Shown: positions 53,801 to 63,340 of the stretch, piece after piece | Layout of the letters: every line of letters begins with the position of its first letter | Position numbering within the stretch: position 1 is the stretch's first letter | NCBI RefSeq assembly: GCF_024753245.1 | Contig: NZ_JANUGX010000027.1 | Location: 1 to 64,000, forward strand | DNA from: Massilia norwichensis | Lineage (GTDB): Bacteria; Pseudomonadota; Gammaproteobacteria; Burkholderiales; Burkholderiaceae_D | Direction of reading: 5' to 3' | Length of the DNA: 64,000 nt | The notes under the pieces: model-generated | What the model saw: only the letters and a program-made list of their open reading frames with translations | Databases searched by the model: none | Told to the model about the DNA's origin: nothing | Position numbers and translations under genes: made by a program

Positions 53801-54867
53801 GTGCGTGGCTGCAGCAGCAGCGACCAGGCCAAGTGCTGGACCTGCTCCAGGCTGACGTCCGCCACGAAGCTGTCGTCATGCGGGCAGCGTGTGCCGACGT
53901 TGTCCTGGCCGCAGACCGGGCAGCGGGTGCGCAGCGACAGCGCCGCGCGCAGGCCGGACTGGCGCAGCGGCATGCCTTCGACCAGGTTCGTGAGCCAGAA
54001 GATACCGACGCTGGGTACGCCCAGCGCCAGCGCCAGGTGCAGCGGGCCGGTGTCGTTCGACACGACCAGCGTCGCACGCGCCAGCAGACCGCACAAGCCG
54101 CCCAGGCTGAGGGATCCGGCGAGAGCGATGGCCGGATGGCGCATCTGCCCGATCACGGCGTCGACCAGCCCCGCCTCGCCGGCGGAACCGTTGACGGCGA
54201 CCTGCATCCCCTGCGCCACCAGCCAGTCGCCGAGCGCCGCAAAACGCTGCGCCGGCCAGCACCGGCGCGGATCGGTGGCGCCGGGCTGCAGCACGGCCAG
54301 GCGCTCGTCCGGCAGTGGCGGCAGCGCACGTGCGGCATCGAGACGATCGGCGCCGGTCAGCGCCAGCTCGGGCGACGGCAAGGGCCCCGGCCAGGCGTCC
54401 ACCAGCCCGGCGATTTCCAGCAGCGCCAGGCGGCGGTTGTTCGGCTCGCAATACGGTACCCAGCGGTCCAACGCTGGCGCGTTGCCGGCGCGCGCGCCCG
54501 CACTCAGGCGCGCGCCCAGGCGCAGCAGGAAAGGATTCGAGTAATGCCCGGCGCCGAACATCTGCAGCGCGATATCGAAGCGCTCCTCGCGCGTGGCCTC
54601 GATGAAGCGCCCGACCGCCTGGTCGTCGAAGTCCGCGTCCGGAGGGGCGCCCACGCCCGGGATCGCCGGCAGCACGGCCACGCGGTCCACCGGCCCGGGC
54701 CGGCCGCGCAGGAAATCGGCATGCCAGGCTTTGCCCAGCAGGACGATCTCGGCCTCCGGGTAGCGGTGCTTGAGCGCATGCAAGGCCGGCAGCGCGAACA
54801 CGAAGTCACCGACCGCGTTGGGCCGCAGCACGGCGATCTTGCGCACCTCCTCCATGGGTTCACGCAT
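53791..54867 (-). CDS. Glycosyltransferase family 9, minus strand
   Basis: A 358-residue GT9 protein, second of the cluster. N-terminal motif LRPNAVGDFVFALPALHALK, C-terminal LQPGATDPRRCWPA and VVSNDTGPLHLALALG. The extra C-terminal tail has a CPVCGQ..CPHDDSF zinc-like block, absent from the first GT9. The start is taken at ATG 54867, five bases from the preceding gpt2 stop; ATG 54855 is also possible. It converges with and overlaps the plus-strand GT9 gene by 10 bases. Confidence 0.9.
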   Translation of the reverse strand: MREPMEEVRKIAVLRPNAVGDFVFALPALHALKHRYPEAEIVLLGKAWHADFLRGRPGPVDRVAVLPAIPGVGAPPDADFDDQAVGRFIEATREERFDIALQMFGAGHYSNPFLLRLGARLSAGARAGNAPALDRWVPYCEPNNRRLALLEIAGLVDAWPGPLPSPELALTGADRLDAARALPPLPDERLAVLQPGATDPRRCWPAQRFAALGDWLVAQGMQVAVNGSAGEAGLVDAVIGQMRHPAIALAGSLSLGGLCGLLARATLVVSNDTGPLHLALALGVPSVGIFWLTNLVEGMPLRQSGLRAALSLRTRCPVCGQDNVGTRCPHDDSFVADVSLEQVQHLAWSLLLQPRTYQ

Positions 54868-54871
54868 CGGC

Positions 54872-55693
54872 TCACTCGATGGGGAGCACATAAGGTGCAT
54901 CGATGGCCCGTGCCGTGACCGTGGTCGGCAGCTCCATGTGGTAAGCCCCCGAGGGCAGGATGGCGCAGCCGCCGTAGCGCGCCATCACGCGCTGCTGGGC
55001 CAGCACGTCCTCGCCGCAATGCTGGGCCGGCAATTCGGTCCAGAAATCGTAGCCGCCGGCGGCGCGCAGGCAGGCGGTGTCGAACAGCACGCAGCCGCCG
55101 ACCCAGGCCACCTTGTAGGTGCGCGTGGCATCCGGCCCGGCGCCGAGCCGCGACTGCACGTGATACAGGTTGGCGGCGCTGTGCAGGTGATGCCGGGCCC
55201 AGGCCCTGCCGCCGGGACGCACGGTTTCCGGCGTCACCGGGCCGTCCCAGAATTCGATGCGTTCCTGCGCCGGCCTTTCCTGCCCCAGGAAACTGAGACC
55301 GTGCAGGGCGCTGCCGACGAAACCGCAGCCTTCGGCTTCGATCACGGCATACAGGCGCCCCACCAGGCTGGGCTCGAGGATGACGTCGTCGTCGAGGAAC
55401 AGGCAATAGTGGGCCTGCACCCGCTCGAGCAGAAAGGCGCGCTGCTGGGCCATGCCGCGCGGCGGCAAGTTGCGCCAGGTCTCGACCTGGCGTCCGGTTG
55501 CGCGCAGGTAGCGCAGTACCGCCTGCACTTCGCCATGGGCAAAGGCGCCGGCGCCGTCGGACTGGTCGGCGATGACGATGCGCAGCGCCGGCCAGGTCTG
55601 GGCACCCAGTGCCGCCAGCGTCACCGCCAGCGCCGCCGGCCGGTTGCGGGTGGGCACCAGGACGTCGATGACTTCATGCCTGTTCCCGCTCAC
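54872..55693 (-). CDS. Glycosyltransferase family 2
   Basis: A 273-residue GT-A glycosyltransferase. The nucleotide-sugar-binding start is VLVPTRNRPAALAVTLAALG, the metal-binding DXD is LFLDDDVIL, and the later HCGEDV block fits the catalytic ED-motif region. No membrane helices are seen, so it works in the cytoplasm on a lipid-linked or soluble acceptor. It overlaps the DUF4254 gene stop by four bases and precedes GT9, forming one transcript. Confidence 0.9.
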   Translation of the reverse strand: MSGNRHEVIDVLVPTRNRPAALAVTLAALGAQTWPALRIVIADQSDGAGAFAHGEVQAVLRYLRATGRQVETWRNLPPRGMAQQRAFLLERVQAHYCLFLDDDVILEPSLVGRLYAVIEAEGCGFVGSALHGLSFLGQERPAQERIEFWDGPVTPETVRPGGRAWARHHLHSAANLYHVQSRLGAGPDATRTYKVAWVGGCVLFDTACLRAAGGYDFWTELPAQHCGEDVLAQQRVMARYGGCAILPSGAYHMELPTTVTARAIDAPYVLPIE

Positions 55694-56331
55694 GGCGCCG
55701 CCTCCCCTTGATTGCTCCCATGCGCGATCCCGTGCGCCTGCGCCTGCCCGTACAGGTAGGGATTCAGGCTGGGATCGTTGTACATCTTGAACTGGCGGTA
55801 GATCTTGAAGAAGGCGCGTCCCTCCCGCGCATCCTGCAGCAGGGCGTCAAGGCAGGACATCAGGTCCTGGCGCTGGGCCGTCAGGCGCTCCAGCTTGCAG
55901 GCGCAGGCATGCATGTGCTCGGCACCGGCCTCGTGGCGCTGGGCCTGCGCGCGCATGTGGTGGATCTTGAGCGCCAGGATCGACAGGCGGTCGATCATCG
56001 CGCCCGCGGTTTCGCTGGACAGGCGCGCGCCGGGCTGGCGGCTGACGCGGGCGAGTTCGCCCAGCAGGCGTTCGTCAAGGGCTTCGACGGCGTCGTTGCG
56101 CTTCTGGTTGTAGCGGTCGATCAGGCGCTTGCTGGCGGCGATTTCGCTGGGCGGCACGTCGAGCCGGCGCGCGCGGTCTTCCTCGCGCCACAGCAGGCCG
56201 TTGTAGCGGTGGTTGGCGGCGATCCAGGTCCAGGTGCCGGCGCGGGCTTCGTCGAAGACCGGCCAGTCCGGATTGCGCAGGGCCTGGTCGTGGAAGGCCG
56301 TGACCGCCCTCGCGTCGATTGTGCTGTGCAT
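55690..56331 (-). CDS. DUF4254 domain protein
   Basis: A 213-residue all-helical protein of the DUF4254 family, characterised by NHRYNGLLWREEDRARR near residue 40 and the DPSLNPYLYGQ ending. Members sit in glycan clusters beside family 9 and family 2 glycosyltransferases, as here, but no activity is known to me. It starts the minus-strand operon DUF4254-GT2-GT9. ATG 56331 follows GGGAG by six bases; an in-frame GTG six bases earlier overlaps that site and is less likely. Confidence 0.85.
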   Translation of the reverse strand: MHSTIDARAVTAFHDQALRNPDWPVFDEARAGTWTWIAANHRYNGLLWREEDRARRLDVPPSEIAASKRLIDRYNQKRNDAVEALDERLLGELARVSRQPGARLSSETAGAMIDRLSILALKIHHMRAQAQRHEAGAEHMHACACKLERLTAQRQDLMSCLDALLQDAREGRAFFKIYRQFKMYNDPSLNPYLYGQAQAHGIAHGSNQGEAAP

Positions 56332-56418
56332 GAACACTCCCCCGCCGTATGGTGACAGCGTTTGGAGTGCTCGGCCGTGCCGGAGTTCGATCGCTTGCAG
56401 CCGGCCTTGGCGCGGCGC

Positions 56419-56453
56419 AAAAAAAAGGGCGGCGCCTCACGGCAACCGCCCCC
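56419..56453 (-). terminator. Rho-independent terminator after the MFS gene
   Basis: On the minus strand GGGCGG...CCGCCC (an inner stem continues with TGCC/GGCG around a GTGA loop) is followed by TTTTTTTT, 24 bases past the MFS gene stop. It also separates the MFS transcript from the DUF4254 operon. Confidence 0.85.
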
Positions 56454-56476
56454 GACAAAGGAAAACGTAATCCCGA

Positions 56477-57658
56477 TTACTTCAGCATGCGGGCGCGGCT
56501 GGCCACGTAGGCGATCAGCGCAGCCAGGCCGCCGACGTAGGCGATGGCGATCTGCATGCCGTAGCCCTGGGCGATGGCGCCGATCACCGGCGGACCCATC
56601 AGGCTGCCGCTGTAGGCCATGCTGGCCACGCCGGCCAGTGCTGCCGGGCCCTGGCCGCCGGCGGCGCTGAACACGAACGGGAACACCAGAGACAGGCCGA
56701 GACCGGCGATGGCGAAGCCGAACAGCGCAAAGTAGGCATCCGGCGACAGCACCGCGAAGAACAGGCCGGCGGCGCCCAGCATCGAACCGCTGGTGACCAG
56801 GGGACGCGCGCCGTAGCGTGCCTTCAGCTTGTCGCCGACCAGGCGCGACAGCAGCATCATGACCGAGAAGCAGGACAGGGCCAGCGGCGCCAGGCCGTCC
56901 GACGCACCGAAGTGCTCTTTCAGGAACACGCCGCTCCAGTCGGCGATGCTGCCTTCGGCCATCGAACCCAGGAAGCCCAGCGAGCCCAGCACCAGCAGCT
57001 GGCCGCGCGGCAGGGTGAATTTCTTCTTCTCGACCACCGCGCCTTCGCCGGCCACATCGGCGTCCAGCATGGTGTAGGCGTAGTACAGGACGAAGGCCAG
57101 CGGACCGGCCAGCATCAGGAAGTGGGTGACCGGCACGATGTGCAGGCTGGCCATCAGGCTGCCCAGGGTCGCACCCGCCAGGCCGCCGGCGCAGCCGAGA
57201 CCATGCAGCTTCGACAGTTCCGACTTGCCGGTCGCCTTTTCACGGGCGGTCGCGGCCGAGTTGATGGCGACGTCGAAGGTGCTGGCGGTGATGCCCAGGC
57301 TCAGCACGGCCATCATCAGCAGCGGCACGGTCGGGGCGGCGCCGATGGCGATCAGCACGCCCAGCAGGGCCATGCCCGAGAACAGCAGGGTCTTGCGCGC
57401 GCCCAGCGAGGCCATCATGCGCGAGGAGATCGGGTAGGACAGGACGGCGCCCAGGCCGCCCATCAGCAGCACCATCGACAGCTGCGAGTGCGACACGTGC
57501 ACGCGCTCGGCCATGGCCGGGATGCGGCCGGCCCACGAACCCATGATCACGCCGAATACGGTGAACAGGACGGGCAATGCATATTGCTGGGCCTGCGCGA
57601 GCGACAGGGTGCGCGCAATGGCTCGGGCAGTGCTGGTGGTGCGGGAACGATTTTGCAT
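56477..57658 (-). CDS. MFS transporter
   Basis: A 393-residue transporter with about 12 membrane helices. The start FTVFGVIMGSWAGRIPAMAER, the loop SYPISSRMMASLGARKT (motif A-like) and the second-half repeat fit the YbjJ/fucose-permease-like branch of the major facilitator superfamily. The substrate is unknown. ATG 57658 was chosen; the frame continues upstream with no plausible coding sense. An AT-rich leader of several hundred bases with a small hairpin lies upstream. Confidence 0.86.
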   Translation of the reverse strand: MQNRSRTTSTARAIARTLSLAQAQQYALPVLFTVFGVIMGSWAGRIPAMAERVHVSHSQLSMVLLMGGLGAVLSYPISSRMMASLGARKTLLFSGMALLGVLIAIGAAPTVPLLMMAVLSLGITASTFDVAINSAATAREKATGKSELSKLHGLGCAGGLAGATLGSLMASLHIVPVTHFLMLAGPLAFVLYYAYTMLDADVAGEGAVVEKKKFTLPRGQLLVLGSLGFLGSMAEGSIADWSGVFLKEHFGASDGLAPLALSCFSVMMLLSRLVGDKLKARYGARPLVTSGSMLGAAGLFFAVLSPDAYFALFGFAIAGLGLSLVFPFVFSAAGGQGPAALAGVASMAYSGSLMGPPVIGAIAQGYGMQIAIAYVGGLAALIAYVASRARMLK

Positions 57659-58141
57659 TTGGTGTGTTGTGTTCTTGGGTTCAAAGCAAAACGCCAACCA
57701 GAAGTAGTTGGCGTCGGGAAACTGATGGAATCGAATTCTACGCGCATCGCATCGACTTTGCTTTGCCACCCGGAAAAAAATTTCTTTCAGTTTGTAAGCA
57801 TCCATCGAAGCGTTGCGCGATATAGACACAATGATCCGATTGATAAGGGAATTTTTTCGGAAAAACGAAAAATAAGGACGATTTCAAAGCGGATAGGGCT
57901 AAAAAGAGGCGTGATACCAGCCATACGCAAATCTCATAACGCCCCAGAATGCTGTCGGAACAGCTGGATTTATGACTGGAAATCAAAAATCCGACGGCGC
58001 CTCGTATGCCGTGCAACGAAATTGAACAAGGCTATGCGGCAGCCTGCCGGGCAGCATGGCAGCCCGGCAGATTTTGTAACTGAATGCAACGCAGAAGGAT
58101 GTGCCGGCGTCACGAATGTGTCGCCGGGAGCGGTAGAAGGA
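57659..58141. other. AT-rich intergenic region between MFS and sensor-kinase genes
   Basis: About 480 bases without a supported gene. It is clearly richer in A and T than its surroundings (for example TTTTTTCGGAAAAACGAAAAA near 57850). It must contain the MFS promoter. Near 57691-57714 lies ACGCCAAC/GTTGGCGT, an 8-bp hairpin close to the MFS start that could be an operator or leader element. A larger hairpin lies at 58044-58070. Confidence 0.5.
58044..58070. terminator. GC-rich hairpin downstream of the sensor-kinase gene
   Basis: CTGCCGGGC and GCCCGGCAG, a perfect 9-bp stem with a 9-base loop, about 72 bases past the kinase stop. The T-rich stretch (ATTTTGT) follows on the plus strand only, so as a terminator it is oriented away from the kinase gene; on the minus strand it may act as a 3' stability element. 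Confidence 0.4.
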
Positions 58142-61100
58142 TCAGCGGCGGGCCGCGGCCTGGCGCAGCAGCTTGTCGACGCTGTCGAAGTCGGCCGGCT
58201 TGGTGAGATGGGCGTCGAAGCCGGCGTCGGTCGAGCGCTGCCGGTCCTGCTCCGCGCCCCAGCCGGTCAGGGCGACCAGCATGGCGTCTTCGACCCCGGC
58301 AATCCTGCGCATCGCCAGCGCGACGTCAAAGCCGCTCAGGTCGGGCAGGCCGATGTCGAGGAACACGACATGCGGCAGGAAGCTGCCGGCCTGCGCCAGC
58401 GCACCGGCTCCGTCGTGCGCCTGCGCCACCTCGTGGCCGCACATCTCGAGCAGGGCGCCCAGCGTCTCGGCCGCATCGACGTTGTCGTCGACCACCAGCA
58501 CCCGCAGCGCGTCCGATGCCGACGGCGCGGCGGCCGCCGCTTCGTCTTCCTGCACCGCGTCCGGCTCGGCGCCGGTCTCGGGCTGCCGTAGCGGCAGGCG
58601 CACCGTGAAGCGGCTGCCCTGCCCCGGACCGCGGCTTTCCGCCACCACGGCACCGCCATGCAGCTCGACCAGGCGCTTGACCAGGTTCAGGCCGACGCCG
58701 AGGCCGCCCTGCCCCAGACCCTCGTGGACCTGGGTGTACATGTCGAAGATCGTGGGCAGCTTGGCCGGATCGATGCCGATGCCGTTGTCGCTCACGGCCA
58801 GGACGGCATCCTGCTGCTCGAACCTGAGCTCGACGGCAATCTGTCCGCCGCGCGGCGTGTACTTGGCCGCGTTGTTCAGCAGGTTGCTCAGCACCTGGGC
58901 GATACGGTGGCGGTCGATGCACATCGCGACGTCGGCATCCGGCAGTTGCACCGCCAGGTGGTGCTCGCCGCTGCGGACCAGCGGCATGCTCATCTCGACC
59001 GCGTCGTGGACGACCTTGCTCAGCATCACCTGCGAGCGCTTCAGCGCGACCTTGCCTTCGGACAGGCGCGCCATGTCGAGCAGGTCGTCGACCAGGTGCA
59101 CCATGTGGTCGACCTGGCGCTGCATCATGTCCTGCACTTCATCGGCATTCCGGGCGCCGGGGCGCACCCGCATCAGTTCGAGACCGGTGCGGATCGGGGC
59201 CAGCGGATTGCGCAGTTCATGCGCCAGCGTAAACAGGAACTCGCTCTGCATGCGGTTCTTTTCCGTCAAGGCCTGCTGCAGCATGGTGCGCTCGTGGACG
59301 TCGACCACGGTGCCGACGTAGCCGTTCGGCTGGCCGTGCTGGTCGACCCGCGGCGTGCCGGTGTCGATGACCCAGCGGTAGGCGCCGTCGTGGCGGCGCG
59401 CGCGGTAGTCGAGCACGAAGGGCTGGCCTTGCCGGGAGGCGGCCTGGAAGATGTCGCGGGCCCGCTCCAGGTCGTCCGGGTGGATGTTCTCCATCCAGCC
59501 ATGGCCGAGGTCCTGCTCCGGCGTGCGGCCCGTGTAGTCGTACCACTGCTGGCTCAGATAGGTGCAGCTGCCGTTGCCATCGGTGGTCCACAGCATGACG
59601 GGCGCAAGGTCGACCAGCGAGTGGAAATAGGATTCGCGCATTTCCGCTTCCTGCTGGCGCCCCTGGCGCTCGCGCGCCTGCGCGACCTGGCGCTGTACCC
59701 GCGCCAGCAGTTCGTTGGCGGCGAAGGGCTTGACCAGGTAATCGTCGGCGCCCGCCTGCAGGCCTTCGATCTTGGCTTCCTCGCCGGCGCGGGCCGACAG
59801 CAGGATCACGGCAAGATGGCGCAGCGATTCGGTGGCGCGGATGCGGGCGATCAGGCCGAAGCCGTCCAGCTTCGGCATCATCACGTCGCTCAGCAGCAGG
59901 TCGGGCGGATCGCGCAGCAGCTGCTCGAAGGCGGCCTCGCCGTCGCTGCAGACGCTGACCTCGGCGCGCGGCTCGAGCAGCGATTTCAGATAGGCGCGCA
60001 TGTCGTTGTTATCGTCAGCGATCAGGATGCGCGGCGGCTGCACAGCCGGCTGCAACTGGCCGCCCGCTACTGTCCGGCCCGGTGCGGGCACCGTATCCTC
60101 GTCCGGCAGCCAGCGCAGCGCCTCCTCGACGAAGGCCGCGCCCATGCGCTGGCCGTCGTCGTCCGGCACCACGGCATCCGGCGCCACGATCCGGTCCTCG
60201 GGCAGGTGGGCCTGGCCGAAGGGGATGTCGACGTCGAAACGGGTGCCCTCGCCCTGCACGCTGTGCACGGCAATCGTGCCGCCATGCAGGCGCACCAGTT
60301 CCTGGATCAGCGCCAGGCCGATGCCGGTGCCCTCGTAGGTGCGGCCGGGCGTGCCCTCGATGCGGTGGAAACGTTCGAACAGGCGCGGCAGTTCCTCTGC
60401 CGGGATGCCGCTGCCGGTGTCGATCACCGACAGGCGCGCCATGCCGCCATGCCGCGCCAGCCGGACCGTGACGCCGCCATGCAGCGTGAACTTGAAGGCG
60501 TTCGACAGCAGGTTGAAGACGATCTTTTCCCACATGTCGCGGTCGGCGTAGACCGGCTCGCCCAGGTCCTGCAGCTCGACCGTGTAGGCCAGGCCGCCCT
60601 TTTCCATGGCCGATTCGAACACGCTGGCCAGATCGGCAGTCAGGCGCGCCAGGTCGAGCGGCATGTAGCTGGCGCGCACGCGTCCGGCCTCGATGCGCGA
60701 AAAATCCAGCAGCGAATTCACCAGCTTCAGCAGGCGCAAGGCGTTGCGGTGGGTCAGGTCGACGCGCCGGCGCTGCGCCGGGCTCAGGGGCTCGGCCTGG
60801 TCGGCCAGGGCATCGTCGAGGGGGCCCAGGATCAGGGTCAGCGGCGTGCGGAATTCGTGCGAGACGTTCGAAAAGAAGGCGGTCTTGGCGCGGTCGATCT
60901 GGGCCAGCTCTTCGGCCCGGCGCTGCTCCTTTTCGTAGGCGACCACGTTGCCGACCGCGGTGTTGACGGCCGTGGCCAGGCGCTCGTAGAAATTCAGGTA
61001 GGCCGCATCGAGCGCGCGCGCGGCGCTCACGCCCGCCACCACGAAGCCGAACAGCTCCTGCTGGCCCGGCACGGTGATCGGCAGCACCAGCGCCGAATCC

Positions 61101-61954
61101 GGCGCGGCCTCGTACGGACCGCAGGGCGTGTTGCCGAAGCGCGCGCGCAGGCCGTCGACCTGCTGCGGCTCGCGCGCCTGCGCGGTGCGTGCGAAGGGCC
61201 ACAAGCTGTCGTCGAGTTCAGCCACCGCCGGCGCCAGGTGCGTGTGCGCGTCCAGGCCGGCCCCGCCGCGCAGCAGCAGGCGGTTGGCGGCGGCGTCCAG
61301 CTGGTACACCTCCACGAACGGCAGGTCGAGTGCGAACTGCTGGTATTGGGCGGCGATGTCGTGCGCGATGTCGCCGATCGTGCGGGCGTCGCCGATGGCG
61401 GCGCTCAGGTCGCGCAGGATCTGCGTGCGGCGTGCGTTCAGCACCGCTTCGGTCGCTTCCGTGATCGGGTGGAAGATGCCGCCGATCTCGCCGGACTCGT
61501 CGCGGATCGGCGAGAACGAGAAGGTCATGAAGATTTCTTCGAGGTAGCCATGGCGCTCGACGAACATGCGCTGGTCGCGGATGTAGGCGCCCTCTCCCTT
61601 GTGGGCACGGTCGAAGGCGTCGCCGACCACCGGCAGCGCGGCGGCCCAGATTTCCTTGAATGGCGCCCCCATCGAGCGCGGATGCAGGTCGCCGCAGATC
61701 GGACGGTAGGCATCGTTGTAGATCTGGATGTCGTCCGGCCCCCAGGCGATCAGGATCGGAAAGGTCGAGGACAGGCACAGGCTGACCGAAGTGCGCAGGC
61801 TCTGCGGCCACTGCCGGGGCGGCCCGAGCGGCGTTGCCGACCAGTCCATGCTGCGGATCAGGGCGCCCATCTCGCCGCCGCCGGCCAGCCAGCTCAAATC
61901 ATCGTTTTTGACGGAATCATCGTCTGCCGCGGACGATGCAGGGGAAGGTGGCAT
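58142..61954 (-). CDS. Hybrid sensor protein with two kinase-receiver modules
   Basis: A 1270-residue, apparently soluble signalling protein. Order seen: PAS-like domain (about 45-165), GAF-like domain (180-340), first histidine kinase with H366 in SNVSHEFRTPL and ATPase boxes NLLSNAFKF and EGTGIGLAL, first receiver (641-755, D690), PAS domain (775-890), second histidine kinase with H912 in TLAHELRNPL and NNAAKYT / GLGVGLN, second receiver (1151-1265, D1200 and KP at the end). No membrane helix is visible, so it senses a cytoplasmic signal. Two full kinase-receiver sets in one chain suggest an internal phosphorelay or tuning. No Hpt domain is inside, and no response regulator gene is adjacent. 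The stop is 480 bases from the MFS gene. Confidence 0.93.
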   Translation of the reverse strand: MPPSPASSAADDDSVKNDDLSWLAGGGEMGALIRSMDWSATPLGPPRQWPQSLRTSVSLCLSSTFPILIAWGPDDIQIYNDAYRPICGDLHPRSMGAPFKEIWAAALPVVGDAFDRAHKGEGAYIRDQRMFVERHGYLEEIFMTFSFSPIRDESGEIGGIFHPITEATEAVLNARRTQILRDLSAAIGDARTIGDIAHDIAAQYQQFALDLPFVEVYQLDAAANRLLLRGGAGLDAHTHLAPAVAELDDSLWPFARTAQAREPQQVDGLRARFGNTPCGPYEAAPDSALVLPITVPGQQELFGFVVAGVSAARALDAAYLNFYERLATAVNTAVGNVVAYEKEQRRAEELAQIDRAKTAFFSNVSHEFRTPLTLILGPLDDALADQAEPLSPAQRRRVDLTHRNALRLLKLVNSLLDFSRIEAGRVRASYMPLDLARLTADLASVFESAMEKGGLAYTVELQDLGEPVYADRDMWEKIVFNLLSNAFKFTLHGGVTVRLARHGGMARLSVIDTGSGIPAEELPRLFERFHRIEGTPGRTYEGTGIGLALIQELVRLHGGTIAVHSVQGEGTRFDVDIPFGQAHLPEDRIVAPDAVVPDDDGQRMGAAFVEEALRWLPDEDTVPAPGRTVAGGQLQPAVQPPRILIADDNNDMRAYLKSLLEPRAEVSVCSDGEAAFEQLLRDPPDLLLSDVMMPKLDGFGLIARIRATESLRHLAVILLSARAGEEAKIEGLQAGADDYLVKPFAANELLARVQRQVAQARERQGRQQEAEMRESYFHSLVDLAPVMLWTTDGNGSCTYLSQQWYDYTGRTPEQDLGHGWMENIHPDDLERARDIFQAASRQGQPFVLDYRARRHDGAYRWVIDTGTPRVDQHGQPNGYVGTVVDVHERTMLQQALTEKNRMQSEFLFTLAHELRNPLAPIRTGLELMRVRPGARNADEVQDMMQRQVDHMVHLVDDLLDMARLSEGKVALKRSQVMLSKVVHDAVEMSMPLVRSGEHHLAVQLPDADVAMCIDRHRIAQVLSNLLNNAAKYTPRGGQIAVELRFEQQDAVLAVSDNGIGIDPAKLPTIFDMYTQVHEGLGQGGLGVGLNLVKRLVELHGGAVVAESRGPGQGSRFTVRLPLRQPETGAEPDAVQEDEAAAAAPSASDALRVLVVDDNVDAAETLGALLEMCGHEVAQAHDGAGALAQAGSFLPHVVFLDIGLPDLSGFDVALAMRRIAGVEDAMLVALTGWGAEQDRQRSTDAGFDAHLTKPADFDSVDKLLRQAAARR

Positions 61955-62098
61955 GGAGGCAGACTTGAAATGATGAATGTCATGATATTGTACTTTAGCA
62001 AAGCCCGGAGCATGTTGCAGGCATGTAGCAGCTTATCGTGCGGAGCGCCCGCGAGCCCTCCGGCTAAGATGCTGGCTGGCTCGGCAAAAAGGATGGGC

Positions 62099-63299
62099 AT
62101 GCAGAAGTTCTTATTTGCGACAGGGATCGAAAGCAGCTACCCGGTGATCGCCGGGCCGGACGGCAAGCCCATGCGCATCGACGAAATGGAGAAAACCGGC
62201 CATTACGATCGCTGGAAGGACGATCTCGCCCTCGTGCGCACGCTCGGCATCGACGCCCTGCGCTACGGTCCCCCCCTGGTACCGCACCCACCTCGGCCCC
62301 GGCCGCTACGATTGGGCATTCACCGACCAGGTCTTCGCCGAGATCCGCCGGCTCGGCATCCTCCCCATCGTCGACCTCTGCCATTTCGGCCTGCCGGACT
62401 GGCTCGGCGATTTCCAGAATCCCGAATTCCCCCATCATTTTGCCGAGTACGCGCGGGCCTTCGCGGAGCGCTTTCCCTGGGTCACGCTGTACACGCCGGT
62501 CAACGAAATGTACGTCACCGCCAAGCTGTCGGCCATCAAGGGCATGTGGAACGAGCGCCTGGCCTCGGACCAGGCCTTCGTTACCGCCGTCAAGCACCTG
62601 GCGAAGGCGAACATCCTGGCCACCCAGGCGATCCTGCAGGTGCAGCCGCAAGCCCATTTCATCCAGAGCGAATCTTCGGAGTATTACCACCCGGCCGGAC
62701 CGGACGCGATGGAATGGGCCCGGCACCTCAACGAACTGCGCTTCCTGGCCCTCGACTTCACTTATGGCTACGATGTTTGCGGCCGGACCTACGAGTTCCT
62801 GATGGACAACGGGATGACGCGCGAGGAGTACCACTTCTTCCTCGATAACAGTGTCCGTACCCACTGCATCATGGGCAACGATTATTACGCGGTGAACGAG
62901 CACACCGCCTATGCCGACGGCCGGGTCGACGTCTGCGAAATGTTCGGCTATTACGTGATCACCAAGCAGTACTACGAGCGCTACCGCCTGCCGGTGATGC
63001 ACACCGAGACCAACAACCGCGACGAAGGCAGCCAGGAAAAGAACGCCCGCGTCTGGCTGGAAAAGCAATGGTCGAACCTGATGCGCCTGAAAGCCGACGG
63101 CGTGCCCATCCTCGGCTTCACCTGGTACAGCCTGATCGACCAGGTCGACTGGGACAGTTCGCTGACCAAGGAGCTCGGCAAGGTCAACCGCCTGGGCCTG
63201 TGCGACCTGGAGCGCCGCATCCAGCCGGTCGGCGAAGCCTACCGCGACCTGATCCGCACCTGGCGCGGCCAGGTCGACGGCGGCTTCCTCTGCCTGTAA
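62099..63299 (+). pseudogene. Family 1 glycosyl hydrolase-like gene, frameshifted in a C7 tract
   Basis: The first frame (ATG 62099, after AAGGA) encodes MQKFLFATGIESSYPVIAG... to GIDALRYGP. After the seven Cs at 62270-62276 the family sequence continues in the next frame (PWYRTHLGPGRYDWAFTDQ, then GILPIVDLCHFGLPDW) to the stop at 63299. Removing one C gives an unbroken protein of 399 residues. The GH1-like acid/base Glu lies in TPVNEM (about residue 136) and the nucleophile candidate in MHTETNN (about 303). In this state only a short N-terminal peptide is made unless the tract varies or reads through. Could be an assembly error, slippage, or a true mutation; everything else in the gene is intact. 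Confidence 0.8.
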
Positions 63300-63304
63300 G
63301 GTAA

Positions 63305-63331
63305 GGTAGGGTGGGCACCCCGTGCCCACGC
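63305..63331. repeat. Intergenic palindrome (family 1, copy D)
   Basis: GGTAGGGTGGGCACCCCGTG then CCCACGC, the standard hairpin of the family, between two convergent genes. Orientation as copy B. Confidence 0.85.
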
Positions 63332-63340
63332 CGGCCGGTT

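Noticed and set aside
56912..58591. Plus-strand 559-codon frame across the MFS and kinase regions
   Set aside because: Antisense over two convincing genes and through an AT-rich non-coding gap; no motif.
58658..62848. Plus-strand open frame of 1396 codons opposite the sensor kinase gene
   Set aside because: It is an antisense shadow produced by high-GC codon bias, with His/Gln/Val/Ala-rich nonsense sequence. Only its last part, from 62099, is real coding sequence (GH1-like).
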